From Aquabacterium sp. NJ1 (GTDB lineage Bacteria > Pseudomonadota > Gammaproteobacteria > Burkholderiales > Burkholderiaceae_C), in the NCBI RefSeq assembly GCF_000768065.1, contig NZ_JRKM01000001.1, positions 186,001-250,000 on the forward strand: a stretch of 64,000 bases of DNA, in the 5' to 3' direction. The position numbers were made by a program, and so were the translations under genes. This document shows positions 37,189-46,614 of this stretch, one piece after another (the first letter of the stretch is position 1; each line of letters opens with the position of its first letter). Under the pieces are notes generated by a model that was not told where the DNA came from, did no database searches, and worked only from the letters and a program-made list of their open reading frames with translations.

Positions 37189-39156
37189 TCAGGCGCTCGG
37201 CCGGGCCTTGTAGAACTGGATGGGTGCCGCCGGCACCTGGTTGAGCACCGACTTCTTCATCTTGCCGACCACGTGCATTTCGCAGGGTTTGCAGTCAAAG
37301 CGCAGGGTGAGCTTTTCCTTGCCGTTGACCAGTTGCAGCGGCTCGGCCTTGACCTGGCCCTGCACGCCGGTCACGCCCTTGGCCTGCTTGGGGCACAGGC
37401 TCAATGAGAAGCGCACGCAGTGCTTGGTGATCATCAGGCTGACTTCACCCAGTTCTTCGTGGCTTTCGTAAGCTGCTTCGATCACTTTCACGCCATGCTT
37501 GGCGTAGAAGTCGCGCGCCTTGTGGTTGAACACATTGGCCAGGTAGCTGAGCGTGTCTTCGGGGTAAGGCACAGGCGGCTCGACCGCAGGCGTGCGCTGG
37601 GGCCGGATATAGGCCGCCGCACGCGCCGCTTCCAGCGCGTTGATGGCATCGCGGCGCAAGGTATTGACCGCCGATGCCGGCACGAACCAGGGCTGGGCGA
37701 TGGCCAGTGAAATGTCGTTGGCCGAGAAGATGGTGGCGCCCAGCTTGCCCAGGTTCTCGCGCAGGCTGGTTTCGGACTTCTCGGCGTTCTGCGGCGCCTG
37801 CCTGTCGCAGACCACGCTGGCTTCGCCCACGTTGCCGTTTTCATCGGTCACGCTCAAGCGCAGGCCATCAGGTGTGTCGCTCAAGCTCATCCACACGCCA
37901 ATGCGGCGTTCGGCGGACTTTTTCGCCAGCGCGTTTTCCCACGAGCGGTCGCCATTGCGGTTCACGGCCACGCCGGGCTTGAGGTCCTTGAGCGCGGCCA
38001 TGTCCTCGTTGGGGTACACACGCCAGAGTCGCTCCGACTTGCCCACCGGCTCGGCCACGTTGACCTTCATGCCGATGATGTCGCGCGTCAGCGTCTGGTA
38101 GTTGATGCCATCACCATTGGCCATGCCCGTTGGCTGCTGTTCGGCATTCAGTGCGATGTCAAACCACTTGTCACCCACCTTGGCCACTTCACCCAGCGGC
38201 AGGCCCAGGAACTTCGGCGATTCGAAGGCACCGATGTCTTCCTTGCGCCCGTTGACGAAGTAGTCCGTGCTACCGCGATTGAAGTTGCGATCGGGATCCG
38301 GCTGGAAGTAGAAGGTGCAGTCACCTGACGATGCCGGCTGCAGCTCGGGGCGAGCCTCCAGGATCTCGTCCAGCAGGAGCCGATAGTGGGCGGTGATGTT
38401 CTTCACATAGCCCATGTCCTTGTAGCGGCCCTCGATCTTGAACGAGCTCACGCCCGCATCGATCAAGGCATTGAGGTTGGCGCTCTGGTCGTTGTCCTTC
38501 ATCGAGAGCACGTGCTGCTCGAAGGCCACGACCTGGCCGGCACCGTCCATCACGTTGTAGGGCAGGCGGCAGGCCTGCGAACAATCACCCCGGTTGGCGC
38601 TGCGGCCCGTGTGCGCATGGCTGATGAAGCACTGGCCGCTGTAGGCCACGCACAGCGCGCCGTGGATGAAGAACTCGATGGCGCAATGCGTGTTGGCCGA
38701 GATGTCACGGATCTGCTTGAGCGTGAGCTCGCGCGCCAGCACGATCTGGCTGAAACCCGCGTCCTGCAGGAACTTGGCCTTCTCGACCGTGCGGATGTCG
38801 GTTTGCGTGCTGGCGTGCAGCTGGATGGGGGGCAGATCCAGCTCCAGGATGCCCATGTCCTGCACGATGAGCGCGTCCACCCCGGCGTCATACAGCTGCC
38901 AGATCAGCTTGCGCGCGGGCTCCAGTTCGTCGTCGCGCAAGATGGTGTTGAGCGTGGTGAAGATCTTGCTGTTGTAGCGGTGCGCGTGCTGCACCAACCG
39001 GGCAATGTCGGACACCTCGTTGCTGGCGTTGCTGCGTGCGCCAAACGAAGGCCCGCCGATGTAGACCGCATCCGCCCCGTGGTTGATGGCCTCGATGCCG
39101 ATCTCGACGGTTCGGGCAGGGGCAAGCAGTTCAATTTCGTGGCGGGCGAGGGACAT
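37189..39156 (-). CDS. rlhA: 23S rRNA 5-hydroxycytidine C2501 synthase RlhA (U32 peptidase family)
   Basis: Hydroxylates cytidine 2501 of 23S rRNA in E. coli, using prephenate-derived chemistry. About 655 aa, matching E. coli RlhA (formerly YdcP) in length and motifs: ELLAPARTVEIGIEAINHGA, GPSFGARSNASNEV, ASTQTDIRTVEKAKFLQDAG, SGQCFISHAHTGRSANRGDC and SQACRLPYN. The C-terminal half (ITKHCVRFSLSLCPKQAKG, RFDCKPCEMHVVGK) has the extra Cys of the full-length form, distinguishing it from shorter U32 members such as TrhP. Start at ATG 39156; the frame is open further but overlaps the divergent gene. Confidence 0.93.
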   Translation of the reverse strand: MSLARHEIELLAPARTVEIGIEAINHGADAVYIGGPSFGARSNASNEVSDIARLVQHAHRYNSKIFTTLNTILRDDELEPARKLIWQLYDAGVDALIVQDMGILELDLPPIQLHASTQTDIRTVEKAKFLQDAGFSQIVLARELTLKQIRDISANTHCAIEFFIHGALCVAYSGQCFISHAHTGRSANRGDCSQACRLPYNVMDGAGQVVAFEQHVLSMKDNDQSANLNALIDAGVSSFKIEGRYKDMGYVKNITAHYRLLLDEILEARPELQPASSGDCTFYFQPDPDRNFNRGSTDYFVNGRKEDIGAFESPKFLGLPLGEVAKVGDKWFDIALNAEQQPTGMANGDGINYQTLTRDIIGMKVNVAEPVGKSERLWRVYPNEDMAALKDLKPGVAVNRNGDRSWENALAKKSAERRIGVWMSLSDTPDGLRLSVTDENGNVGEASVVCDRQAPQNAEKSETSLRENLGKLGATIFSANDISLAIAQPWFVPASAVNTLRRDAINALEAARAAAYIRPQRTPAVEPPVPYPEDTLSYLANVFNHKARDFYAKHGVKVIEAAYESHEELGEVSLMITKHCVRFSLSLCPKQAKGVTGVQGQVKAEPLQLVNGKEKLTLRFDCKPCEMHVVGKMKKSVLNQVPAAPIQFYKARPSA

Positions 39157-39196
39157 GGGACGACGGTCGAAAGCGCAAACCGCCGATACTATCGCC

Positions 39197-40102
39197 ATGC
39201 GCTCCGGAAAAGGCAAAACCCCACGGATAACACCCCAAGTAGACGCCCAAAATGGCACGGGCGGCGGAGCGCAGGGCGCCCCAGGCAAAGCGCATCATGC
39301 GCCCCATTCGCCCAGTTCGCCCCATGCACGCTACGACCGCCTCGACGCCCTGCGCGGTTTCGCGCTGATCTGGATGGCGTGTTTCCACTTCTGCTTCGAC
39401 CTCAGCAACTACCGCCTGCTGGACGCCAATTTCTACACCGATGCGCTGTGGACCAACCAGCGCACCTGCATCCTGTCGCTGTTCCTGCTGTGCGCCGGGG
39501 CGGGGCAGGCCGTGGCGACCAGCCAGGGGCAGAGCTGGGCCCGGTTCTGGCGCCGCTGGGCCCAGATCGTGGGCTGCGCTGCCCTGGTCAGCCTGGGCAG
39601 CTGGTTCATGTTCCCCAACAGCTTCATCTACTTTGGCGTGCTGCACGGCATGGCCGTGATGCTGATCATCGCGCGGCTCATGGCGCCACTGGGCAACTGG
39701 CTGTGGCCGCTGGGTGTGCTGGCGGTGAGCCTGCCCCAGTTCGTGTCCCACCCCTTCTTTGACGGCCGCCTGACGAACTGGGTGGGCCTGGTCACGCACA
39801 AGCCCATCACGGAAGACTACGTGCCGCTGCTGCCATGGATCGGGGTGATGTGGTGGGGGCTGGCCGGTACGCAATGGCTGCTGCGGCATCGTGCTCATTG
39901 GCTAGCATGGGCCACAGATGCACATGCGGGTGAACCCGCAGTTTCAGGCGACAATGCCGGGCCGGCGCGTGTGCGGCAGGGCGTCCGCAAGGGCCTGGCC
40001 ACGCTGGGCCGCTGGAGCCTGACTTTTTACATGGTGCATCAACCTGTGCTGATCGGCGGCCTGCTGGCGTGGATGGCGCTGACCGGCCGCCCGGTGCCGT
40101 GA
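39197..40102 (+). CDS. DUF1624 membrane protein (heparan-alpha-glucosaminide N-acetyltransferase-like)
   Basis: About 301 aa from the ATG at 39197. An N-terminal stretch of 45 residues is Gly/Ala/His/Pro-rich and unlike the family. The conserved part then starts RYDRLDALRGFALIWMACFH and FCFDLSNYRLL, followed by about seven to eight hydrophobic segments. Motifs include RTCILSLFLLCAGAGQA, PNSFIYFGVLHGMAVM and the closing LGRWSLTFYMVHQPVLIGGL. Predicted integral membrane acyltransferase-like protein; substrate unknown. Only 40 bp separate its start from the divergent rlhA start, so their promoters overlap. A TACTAT -10-like element sits almost at the ATG. It precedes rpiA by 74 bp. Confidence 0.82.
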   Translation: MRSGKGKTPRITPQVDAQNGTGGGAQGAPGKAHHAPHSPSSPHARYDRLDALRGFALIWMACFHFCFDLSNYRLLDANFYTDALWTNQRTCILSLFLLCAGAGQAVATSQGQSWARFWRRWAQIVGCAALVSLGSWFMFPNSFIYFGVLHGMAVMLIIARLMAPLGNWLWPLGVLAVSLPQFVSHPFFDGRLTNWVGLVTHKPITEDYVPLLPWIGVMWWGLAGTQWLLRHRAHWLAWATDAHAGEPAVSGDNAGPARVRQGVRKGLATLGRWSLTFYMVHQPVLIGGLLAWMALTGRPVP

Positions 40103-40176
40103 GCCCCGCTGATTCGCGCTCGATGCAGCCAGATCCCGTTTCTTCCGCCTTATCGACCTGATTGAACCCGACTGCC

Positions 40177-40848
40177 ATGACCCAAGACGAACTCAAGACC
40201 CTGGTGGGCCGCGCGGCCCTTGACTACGTGCAAGCTGGCAGCATCGTTGGCGTAGGCACAGGCTCGACGGTCGACAAGTTCATTGATGCCCTGGGCGAGG
40301 CCGTGAAGGCCGATCCGGCCCGCGTCGCCGGCGCCGTGTCCAGCTCGGTTCGCAGCACGGAGCGCCTGCAAGCGCTGGGCATCAAGGTGCTGCCCTCCGA
40401 GTCCGTGACCGCGCTGGGCGTCTACATCGACGGTGCCGATGAAATCGACCACCAGGGCAACATGATCAAGGGCGGCGGCGCGGCCCTGACCCGTGAAAAG
40501 ATCGTGGCCGACCTGGCCGAGAAGTTCGTCTGCATTGCCGATGAGTCCAAGCTGGTGGACGTGCTGGGCAAGTTCCCGCTGCCCGTCGAGGTGATCCCCA
40601 TGGCTGCTGCGCAGGTGATCCGTGCGTTCGCCAAGCTCGGCGGTACCGGCAAGGTTCGCGAAGGCGTGACCACCGACAACGGCAATGTGATCGTAGACGT
40701 GACCGGCCTTCAGATCACCCAGCCCGCACAGTTCGAGTCGGACATCAACCAGTGGCCTGGTGTGGTGACGGTTGGCGTGTTCGCCCGCAACAAGGCTTCG
40801 GTGTGCCTGCTGGGCACCTCACAAGGCGTCAAGACGCTGAGCTTCTGA
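40177..40848 (+). CDS. rpiA: ribose-5-phosphate isomerase A
   Basis: Interconverts ribose 5-phosphate and ribulose 5-phosphate in the pentose phosphate pathway. 223 aa from the ATG at 40177; a TTG at 40162 is the alternative. Motifs: [16 protein letters not shown] (phosphate loop), [20 protein letters not shown] (catalytic Asp) and [20 protein letters not shown]. Full length. It lies 74 bp downstream of the DUF1624 gene, same strand. The gap 40849-40938 to the convergent flavoprotein gene holds only an imperfect GC-rich hairpin. Confidence 0.97.
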   Translation: MTQDELKTLVGRAALDYVQAGSIVGVGTGSTVDKFIDALGEAVKADPARVAGAVSSSVRSTERLQALGIKVLPSESVTALGVYIDGADEIDHQGNMIKGGGAALTREKIVADLAEKFVCIADESKLVDVLGKFPLPVEVIPMAAAQVIRAFAKLGGTGKVREGVTTDNGNVIVDVTGLQITQPAQFESDINQWPGVVTVGVFARNKASVCLLGTSQGVKTLSF

Positions 40849-40938
40849 TTCGGTTTGCTTGGGCGGAGGGGCTTTCGGCCTCGCACCGCCCCCCCGGCCT
40901 GATCGCGGCCACTCAAGCTATCAGCGGCCACGCACGCT

Positions 40939-42234
40939 TTACTCGAGCGCGTTCAGATACGCCGACACGCCCGCGCCCGCAGCCTTGCCCGAGGCCATGC
41001 TGGCCGTCAGCAGATAGCCGCCGGTGGGCGCTTCCCAGTCCAGCATTTCGCCGCAGCAGAACACGCCCGGCCGGGCCTTGAGCATGCTGCGGGCGTCCAG
41101 CGATTCGAAGGTCACGCCGCCCGCCGTGCTGATGGCCTCGTCCACAGGTCGGGGGCGTGCCAAGGTGATCGGCAGTGCCTTGATCTTGCCAGCCAGCGCT
41201 TGTGCGTCATTCAACTCGGCCGGCGTCAGGCACTCGTGCAGCAGGGCCATCTTGATGCCCTGGATGCCCAGCCGGCTCTTGAGGTGGGTGGACAAGCTGC
41301 GTGGGCCGCGCGGCCTGGCGGTTTCCGCCTGCACCTGAGCCAAGGTGTGCTGCGGCAGCAGATCAAGGTGGATGGTGGCCTGGCCCGTGCGCTCGATTTC
41401 GTCGCGGATGCGTGCCGAGAAGGCATAGATCAGGCTGCCTTCCACGCCGGTATCGGTCAGGACGAACTCGCCTTGCTGGTAGTGGATTTGCCCATCTTGC
41501 CCGACGAAGGACACGGCCACGGGCTTGATCGGCTGGCCCGCAAAGCGCTGGCGCAGGTGATCGCTCCAGCCCGATCGATCCGGCCCGGTAGGCTGCACAT
41601 CAAAGCCGCAGTTGGCCGGGCGCAGCGGCGCCACGCTGGCCCCGGCGGCTTCCAGCGGCGCAACCCAGGCGCCATCGGAGCCCAGCCGAGCCCAACTGGC
41701 GCCACCAAGCGCCAGCACGGTGGCATCAGCGCTCACCAGCACCTCGCCTTGCGGCGCGTTGAAGCGCAATTCGCCGGTATCGGCCCAACCCGCCCAGCGG
41801 TGGCGCATGTGAAAGCGCACGCCGGCCTGGCGCAAACGGTGCAGCCAGGCACGCAACAGCGGCGCGGCTTTCATGTCCGTCGGGAAGACACGGCCAGACG
41901 TGCCCACGAAGGTGTCGATGCCCAACCCCTTTGCCCAGGCACGCAGATCATCTGGCGTGAACTGGTGAATCTGCGGCGCCAGATCGGCCTGCCGGCTGCC
42001 AAAGCGTGTCAGGAAAGCAGGCAGCGGTTCGGAGTGCGTGAGGTTCAGGCCGCCTCGCCCCGCCAGCAGGAACTTGCGCCCCACCGAAGGCATGGCGTCG
42101 AACAGGTCCACGCTCACGCCCTGCCGGGACAGCACTTCTGCCGCCATCAGGCCCGCCGGCCCGCCACCCACGATCGCCACGCGCGGGCCGGTTGACGCGC
42201 GTTCGGGCGTCTTGTCTTGCAGAGAATCAGTCAA
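40939..42234 (-). CDS. BaiN/HI0933-like flavoprotein (TIGR03862 type)
   Basis: 431 aa. FAD-binding motif VAIVGGGPAGLMAAEVLSRQG (about 19-39), LLAGRGGLNLTHSEP, SGRVFPTDMKAAPLL, and the C-terminal GEMLDWEAPTGGYLLTASMASG. This is the YhiN/BaiN oxidoreductase family of unknown substrate. The start is a TTG at 42234, two bases after the stop of the glutaredoxin-like gene. No ATG upstream of the nucleotide-binding motif is available, and translation is probably coupled. The two may cooperate in a redox process, but this is inferred from position only. Confidence 0.88.
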   Translation of the reverse strand: MTDSLQDKTPERASTGPRVAIVGGGPAGLMAAEVLSRQGVSVDLFDAMPSVGRKFLLAGRGGLNLTHSEPLPAFLTRFGSRQADLAPQIHQFTPDDLRAWAKGLGIDTFVGTSGRVFPTDMKAAPLLRAWLHRLRQAGVRFHMRHRWAGWADTGELRFNAPQGEVLVSADATVLALGGASWARLGSDGAWVAPLEAAGASVAPLRPANCGFDVQPTGPDRSGWSDHLRQRFAGQPIKPVAVSFVGQDGQIHYQQGEFVLTDTGVEGSLIYAFSARIRDEIERTGQATIHLDLLPQHTLAQVQAETARPRGPRSLSTHLKSRLGIQGIKMALLHECLTPAELNDAQALAGKIKALPITLARPRPVDEAISTAGGVTFESLDARSMLKARPGVFCCGEMLDWEAPTGGYLLTASMASGKAAGAGVSAYLNALE

Positions 42235-42236
42235 AG

Positions 42237-42854
42237 TCAGAAGCGGATACCGGCGGGCGAAGAGCCCGCAGGCGGTGCAGGCGAGTCAGCAGGCGCCGGC
42301 GCCGCGTTGCGGTTGGAGGCGGGCGATGCAGGCTTGCTTTCGGCAGGTGGCGCCAAAGGGGTCGCATCCGGCCAACGGTAGTTCAAGGGCAGGGCGGACT
42401 TGGCCGGATACCCTGCCGCATCGATGTAGCTGGCCCACTCGGTCTGGCTGTAGCCCAGCAGCTGCTTCTGGCCGATGCGGGCAGTCGGCAACTGGTCGGT
42501 GGCCTCCTGCTTGGTATAGGCCTTGACGTCATCCGGGGTTGAAACGGTTTTCTCGACGAAAGGCACACCGCGCTCTTTCAGGAACTGGCGTGCTGCATCG
42601 CAGGAAGCGCACTTGGGCCCGGTGAACAGGCTGACCGGGTAGCGGCTCACCACGCGCTGCAACTCGTAGGGCAAGCCCTCCGTGGATGCGGTGGCACCAT
42701 TGGTTTGAATGGTTTGCGCAGGGCGGTCACTGGGCGGGCGATCGGTATAGGTGATCCGGCCGTCGGGGCCCACCACCTTGTAGAGCGCCCACGCGGACGA
42801 GCCGGACATCAAAGCCAGGACAGCCAACAACGACGACAGTACAGCACGATGCAT
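42237..42854 (-). CDS. exported DUF4124 / glutaredoxin-like protein
   Basis: 205 aa from the ATG at 42854; a TTG three codons upstream is also possible. Signal peptide about 1-22, cut after SSAWA. A DUF4124 segment follows (ALYKVVGPDGRITYTDRPPS), then a glutaredoxin-like domain with a C82-x2-C85 motif (LFTGPKCASCDAARQFLKE) and VEKTVSTPDDVKAYTKQEA. The C-terminal 45 residues are Ala/Pro-rich. Probably periplasmic thiol-redox protein. It lies 19 bp after prlC on the same strand and is coupled to the flavoprotein gene. Confidence 0.87.
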   Translation of the reverse strand: MHRAVLSSLLAVLALMSGSSAWALYKVVGPDGRITYTDRPPSDRPAQTIQTNGATASTEGLPYELQRVVSRYPVSLFTGPKCASCDAARQFLKERGVPFVEKTVSTPDDVKAYTKQEATDQLPTARIGQKQLLGYSQTEWASYIDAAGYPAKSALPLNYRWPDATPLAPPAESKPASPASNRNAAPAPADSPAPPAGSSPAGIRF

Positions 42855-42873
42855 ATTCTTCAAACCCTGTAGA

Positions 42874-44925
42874 TCAGCTCATGCCCTGGTGGCGCAACAA
42901 GGCGTCGATCCGGGGCTCGCGGCCACGGAAGGCCTTGAAGTTCTCCATGGCCGAGCGGCTGCCGCCCGCCTCCAGAATGGCCTCGCGGTAGCGACGGCCC
43001 ACCTCGGGGTTGAGCACGCCGGTTGCCGGTGTGGCAGCCTCTTCAAAAGCGGCATAAGCATCTGCCGAGAGTACCTCAGCCCACTTGTAGCTGTAGTAGC
43101 CCGCAGCGTATCCGCCTGCAAAGATGTGTGAAAAGCTGTGCTGGAAGCGATTAAACGCGGGGGGGATGTTGACCGCCACTTCCTGACGAACCTCGTCAAT
43201 GACCGACTGCACATTGGCTTCGCGGCCCGGTTCGGCGTGCAGGCGCATGTCGAACAGCGAGAACTCGATCTGGCGCAGGGTCTGCATGCCGCTCTGGAAG
43301 TTCTTGGCGGCGATCATCTTGTCGAACAGCTCGCGGGGCAGGTGCGCACCGGTATCCACATGGCTGGTGAGCTTCTGGACCACGTCCCACTCCCAACAAA
43401 AGTTCTCCATGAACTGGCTGGGCAACTCGACGGCATCCCACTCAACACCGCTGATGCCGGACACGCCCAGGTCTTCAACCTGGGTCAGCATGTGGTGCAG
43501 ACCGTGGCCGAACTCGTGGAACAGGGTGGTGACGTCGTCGTGCGTCAGCAGGGCAGGCTTGTCGCCCACACCCTTGGCAAAGTTGCACACCAGATGGGCC
43601 ACGGGGGTCTGGGTGGCGCCGTTGTCAGGACGCTTCCAGCGGCCACGCACATCGTCCATCCAGGCGCCAGGGCGCTTGCCGGTGCGGGCATAGGGGTCGA
43701 GGTAGAACTGGCCGACCAGCTTGCCAGCGCGCTCGATGCGGAAGAAGCGCACCGATTCGTGCCAGACGGGGGCCGTATCAGGCAGGATCTTCACGTCGAA
43801 CAAGGATTCGATCAGGCCAAACAGGCCCTTGAGCACGGTCGGCTCGGTGAAGTACTGTTTGACTTCCTGATCGCTGAAGGCATAGCGTGCTTCCTTGAGC
43901 TTCTCGCTCACGAAGGCCACGTCCCAGGCTTGCAGGTCATCGATGCCGCATTCGGTCCTGGCGAACTCACGCAGCTCGGCCATGTCCTTCTCGGCGAAGG
44001 GGCGGGCACGCTTGGCCAGGTCACGCAGGAAGTCCATCACCTGCTGCGGGCTGTTGGCCATCTTGGGCACCAGCGAGACCTCGGCAAAGGTCTTGTAGCC
44101 CAGCAGCTGCGCCTCTTCCTGGCGCAGGGCCACGATCTCGGTCATCAGGGGCGTGTTGTCACGCTCCGATGGGCCGAACTCGCTGGCACGCGTGCTGTAG
44201 GCACGGTACATGGTTTCGCGCAGGTGGCGGTTGTTCGCGTACTGCATGACGGGCAGGTAGACCGGCATGTGCAGGGTCAGCTTGTGGCCCTCTTTGGACT
44301 CGCCCTCGGCCATCGCCTTGGTGGCCTGGATGATGTCATCGGGCACGCCGTCGAGCTCTTCCGTGCGGACGTAATGCGCGTAGGCATCGGTTTCGTCCAT
44401 CACGTGCTCGGAGAAGGCTTGCGAACGCGCCGCCTGCAGCTCCTGGATTTCGGCAAAACGTACCTTGGCCTGGCCTTGCAGCTCGGCGCCACCCAGCACG
44501 AAGGCGCGCAGGGCGTTGTCCAGCGCGCGCTGGCGGGCAGGGCTCAGGCGCAGTTCAGGATCGACGGTCTTTTGCGCTTCGTTGAGGGCCTTGTACTTGG
44601 CATACAGGCGTTCATCGGCACCCAGGCGCGTGTAGAACTCGGTGATGCGCGGCAGGTTGTCGTTGAAGGCGGCGCGCAGCTCGGGCGTGTCCGCCACGGC
44701 GTTGAGGTGGCCCACGGCGCCCCAGGCTCGGCCCAGGCGCTCGGTGCTCACGTCCAGCAAGAGGGACAGCGCATCGTAGTCAGCAGGGACATCGGGGCCG
44801 ACCACCTTGGCCAGCGCGGCTTCGGCATCCGCCAGCAGGGTGTCCAGTGCAGGGGTGACATGCTCCGGCTTGATCTGGTCAAACAGGGGCAGGCCGGTGG
44901 TGTCTAGCAATGGGTTGGTGCTCAT
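42874..44925 (-). CDS. prlC: oligopeptidase A (M3 family zinc peptidase)
   Basis: Cytoplasmic zinc metallopeptidase that degrades peptides, including cleaved signal peptides. 683 aa, the normal length. The zinc motif HEFGH is at 470-474 (FHEFGHGLHHML), with the third ligand Glu downstream in the GVEWDAVELPSQFMENF segment. ATG at 44925 with AGGA upstream. It lies 55 bp after folD on the same strand. Confidence 0.96.
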   Translation of the reverse strand: MSTNPLLDTTGLPLFDQIKPEHVTPALDTLLADAEAALAKVVGPDVPADYDALSLLLDVSTERLGRAWGAVGHLNAVADTPELRAAFNDNLPRITEFYTRLGADERLYAKYKALNEAQKTVDPELRLSPARQRALDNALRAFVLGGAELQGQAKVRFAEIQELQAARSQAFSEHVMDETDAYAHYVRTEELDGVPDDIIQATKAMAEGESKEGHKLTLHMPVYLPVMQYANNRHLRETMYRAYSTRASEFGPSERDNTPLMTEIVALRQEEAQLLGYKTFAEVSLVPKMANSPQQVMDFLRDLAKRARPFAEKDMAELREFARTECGIDDLQAWDVAFVSEKLKEARYAFSDQEVKQYFTEPTVLKGLFGLIESLFDVKILPDTAPVWHESVRFFRIERAGKLVGQFYLDPYARTGKRPGAWMDDVRGRWKRPDNGATQTPVAHLVCNFAKGVGDKPALLTHDDVTTLFHEFGHGLHHMLTQVEDLGVSGISGVEWDAVELPSQFMENFCWEWDVVQKLTSHVDTGAHLPRELFDKMIAAKNFQSGMQTLRQIEFSLFDMRLHAEPGREANVQSVIDEVRQEVAVNIPPAFNRFQHSFSHIFAGGYAAGYYSYKWAEVLSADAYAAFEEAATPATGVLNPEVGRRYREAILEAGGSRSAMENFKAFRGREPRIDALLRHQGMS

Positions 44926-44980
44926 GGTGTCCTGTTGGCGGTGACGATGCGTGTGAACCTCGGATACTCAGGTGGGGCCC

Positions 44981-45844
44981 TCAGCCACGGACGGCGGCAA
45001 CGCGCTCCGCCGCTTCCATGGTGTTGACCAACAACATGGTAATCGTCATCGGGCCCACACCGCCGGGCACAGGGGTAATCCAGCCCGCCACTTCCTTCAC
45101 GCCAGCGAAGTCCACGTCTCCGCAGAGCTTGCCTTCTTCGTCTCGGTTCATGCCCACGTCGATCACCACGGCGCCGGGCTTGACCATGTCGGCCGTCAGC
45201 ACATTGCGCTTGCCCACGGCGGCCACCACGATGTCGGCCTGACGGGTCATGGCGCCCAGATCGGCGGTACCGCTGTGGGTGATGGTGACGGTGGCGTTGG
45301 CCGCCAGCAGCATCATGGCCATGGGCTTGCCGACGATGTTGGAGCGGCCGATCACCACGGCGTGCTTGCCGCGCAGGTCCTTCATGCCGATGGATTCGAG
45401 CATCTTCATGCAGCCGTAGGGCGTGCAAGCCTTGAAGCCTTGCTCACCCACCATCAACGCACCGGCGCTGGCCACATGGAAGCCGTCCACGTCCTTGGCG
45501 GGCGAAATGGCTTCGATGACCTTGTGGTCGTCGATGTGCTTGGGCAGGGGCAGTTGCACCAGGATGCCGTGGATGGACGGGTCGTTGTTGAGCGCCTCGA
45601 CCCGCGCCAGCAATTCGGCTTCGGTCATGGTGGCCTCGTACTTTTCCAGCACGGAGTTCAGGCCGGCGTCTTCACAGGCCTTGACCTTGTTGCGCACGTA
45701 CACCTGGCTCGCGGGGTTGTCACCCACAAGGATGACGGCCAGACCGGGTTTGACACCTTGGGCAGTCAGTTTCGCGGCGCGGGCGGCGACTTCACCGCGG
45801 AGTTGTTTGGACAGGGCGTTGCCGTCGATGAGTTGGGCTGTCAT
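44981..45844 (-). CDS. folD: bifunctional methylenetetrahydrofolate dehydrogenase / methenyltetrahydrofolate cyclohydrolase
   Basis: One-carbon folate enzyme interconverting methylene-, methenyl- and formyl-THF with NADP+. 287 aa. Motifs: [20 protein letters not shown] (catalytic Lys about 56), [31 protein letters not shown] and [21 protein letters not shown] 45844 with GGAG at good spacing. prlC follows it. A terminator serving the upstream response-regulator gene lies just before it. Confidence 0.97.
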   Translation of the reverse strand: MTAQLIDGNALSKQLRGEVAARAAKLTAQGVKPGLAVILVGDNPASQVYVRNKVKACEDAGLNSVLEKYEATMTEAELLARVEALNNDPSIHGILVQLPLPKHIDDHKVIEAISPAKDVDGFHVASAGALMVGEQGFKACTPYGCMKMLESIGMKDLRGKHAVVIGRSNIVGKPMAMMLLAANATVTITHSGTADLGAMTRQADIVVAAVGKRNVLTADMVKPGAVVIDVGMNRDEEGKLCGDVDFAGVKEVAGWITPVPGGVGPMTITMLLVNTMEAAERVAAVRG

Positions 45845-45874
45845 GGGCTGCTCCGAAGGAATGCTGGAAAGGCG

Positions 45875-45920
45875 AAAAAATCAATAGAAAAAGGCCGCCA
45901 CGGTGGGGTGAGGCGGCCTT
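45875..45920 (-). terminator. Rho-independent terminator after the response regulator gene
   Basis: On the minus strand AAGGCCGCC (45920 to 45912), a 12-base loop, GGCGGCCTT (45899 to 45891), then T-rich sequence TTTCTATTGATTTTTT. It lies between the regulator stop (45976) and folD. Confidence 0.75.
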
Positions 45921-45975
45921 CTGGAGGTCCGGCGGACGATTCGGTGTGGGCAGCCCCGGGGCCACCCACCGCTCG

Positions 45976-46614
45976 TCACTTGGTCTGGGCGGCACCAGGT
46001 GCGTTGGCACCCAGGGCAATCTTGAGCAAGTCGGCCACGGTGTTGGCGTTGAGCTTTTCCATCACGTTGGCTCGGTGGGCTTCCACGGTCTTGATGCTGA
46101 TGCCCAGATCGTCGGCGATCTGCTTGTTCAGGCGACCGGCGACGATGCGCTCCAGCACCTGGGCCTCACGCGTGGTCAGGCGCGACAGCAGGGCCTCGCG
46201 GCTGGCAGCTTCCTGAGACTGCGAGAAGGCGGTGCGGGCCTGTTCGAGCATGCGCTCCACCAGGGCCACCAGGGCGTCTTCCTTGAAGGGCTTCTCGATG
46301 AAGTCCATGGCACCCTTTTTCATGGTGTTCACAGCCATGGGCACGTCGCCGTGGCCGGTGATGAACACGATGGGCAGGGGGGACTTGCGCTCCAGCAGCT
46401 TGTCCTGCAGCTCCAGACCGCTCATGCCATCCATGCGGATGTCGGCGATCAGGCAAGCGACTTCACGGGGGTCGAAACGGGCCAGGAAGGATTCGGCGGA
46501 ATCGAAGCAACGGACACGGTAGTCCTTGCCTTCCAGCAGCCACTGCAACGAGTCGCGAACGGCCTCGTCGTCATCAACCACATACACAGTGCCTTTTTTG
46601 GGGATCAAGCTCAT
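45976..46614 (-). CDS. FixJ/NarL-family response regulator
   Basis: 212 aa. Receiver domain (about 8-125) with acidic pocket D14-D16, phosphoacceptor Asp58 in CLIADIRMDG, TGHGDVPMAV and KPFKED. A LuxR-type HTH (about 145-205) contains LTTREAQVLERIVAGRLNKQ and IADDLGISIKTVEAHR. The upstream kinase gene overlaps its start by 4 bases (ATGA), so the pair is translationally coupled. A terminator lies downstream. It most resembles FixJ-type single-output regulators. Targets unknown, but the divergent pyruvate dehydrogenase operon is an obvious candidate. Confidence 0.94.
   Translation of the reverse strand: MSLIPKKGTVYVVDDDEAVRDSLQWLLEGKDYRVRCFDSAESFLARFDPREVACLIADIRMDGMSGLELQDKLLERKSPLPIVFITGHGDVPMAVNTMKKGAMDFIEKPFKEDALVALVERMLEQARTAFSQSQEAASREALLSRLTTREAQVLERIVAGRLNKQIADDLGISIKTVEAHRANVMEKLNANTVADLLKIALGANAPGAAQTK

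Noticed and set aside
37181-37197. AGCGCCT-ATC-AGGCGCT hairpin at the end of rlhA
   Set aside because: It is only 7 bp, overlaps the stop codon and lacks a T-run, so it is not supported as a terminator.
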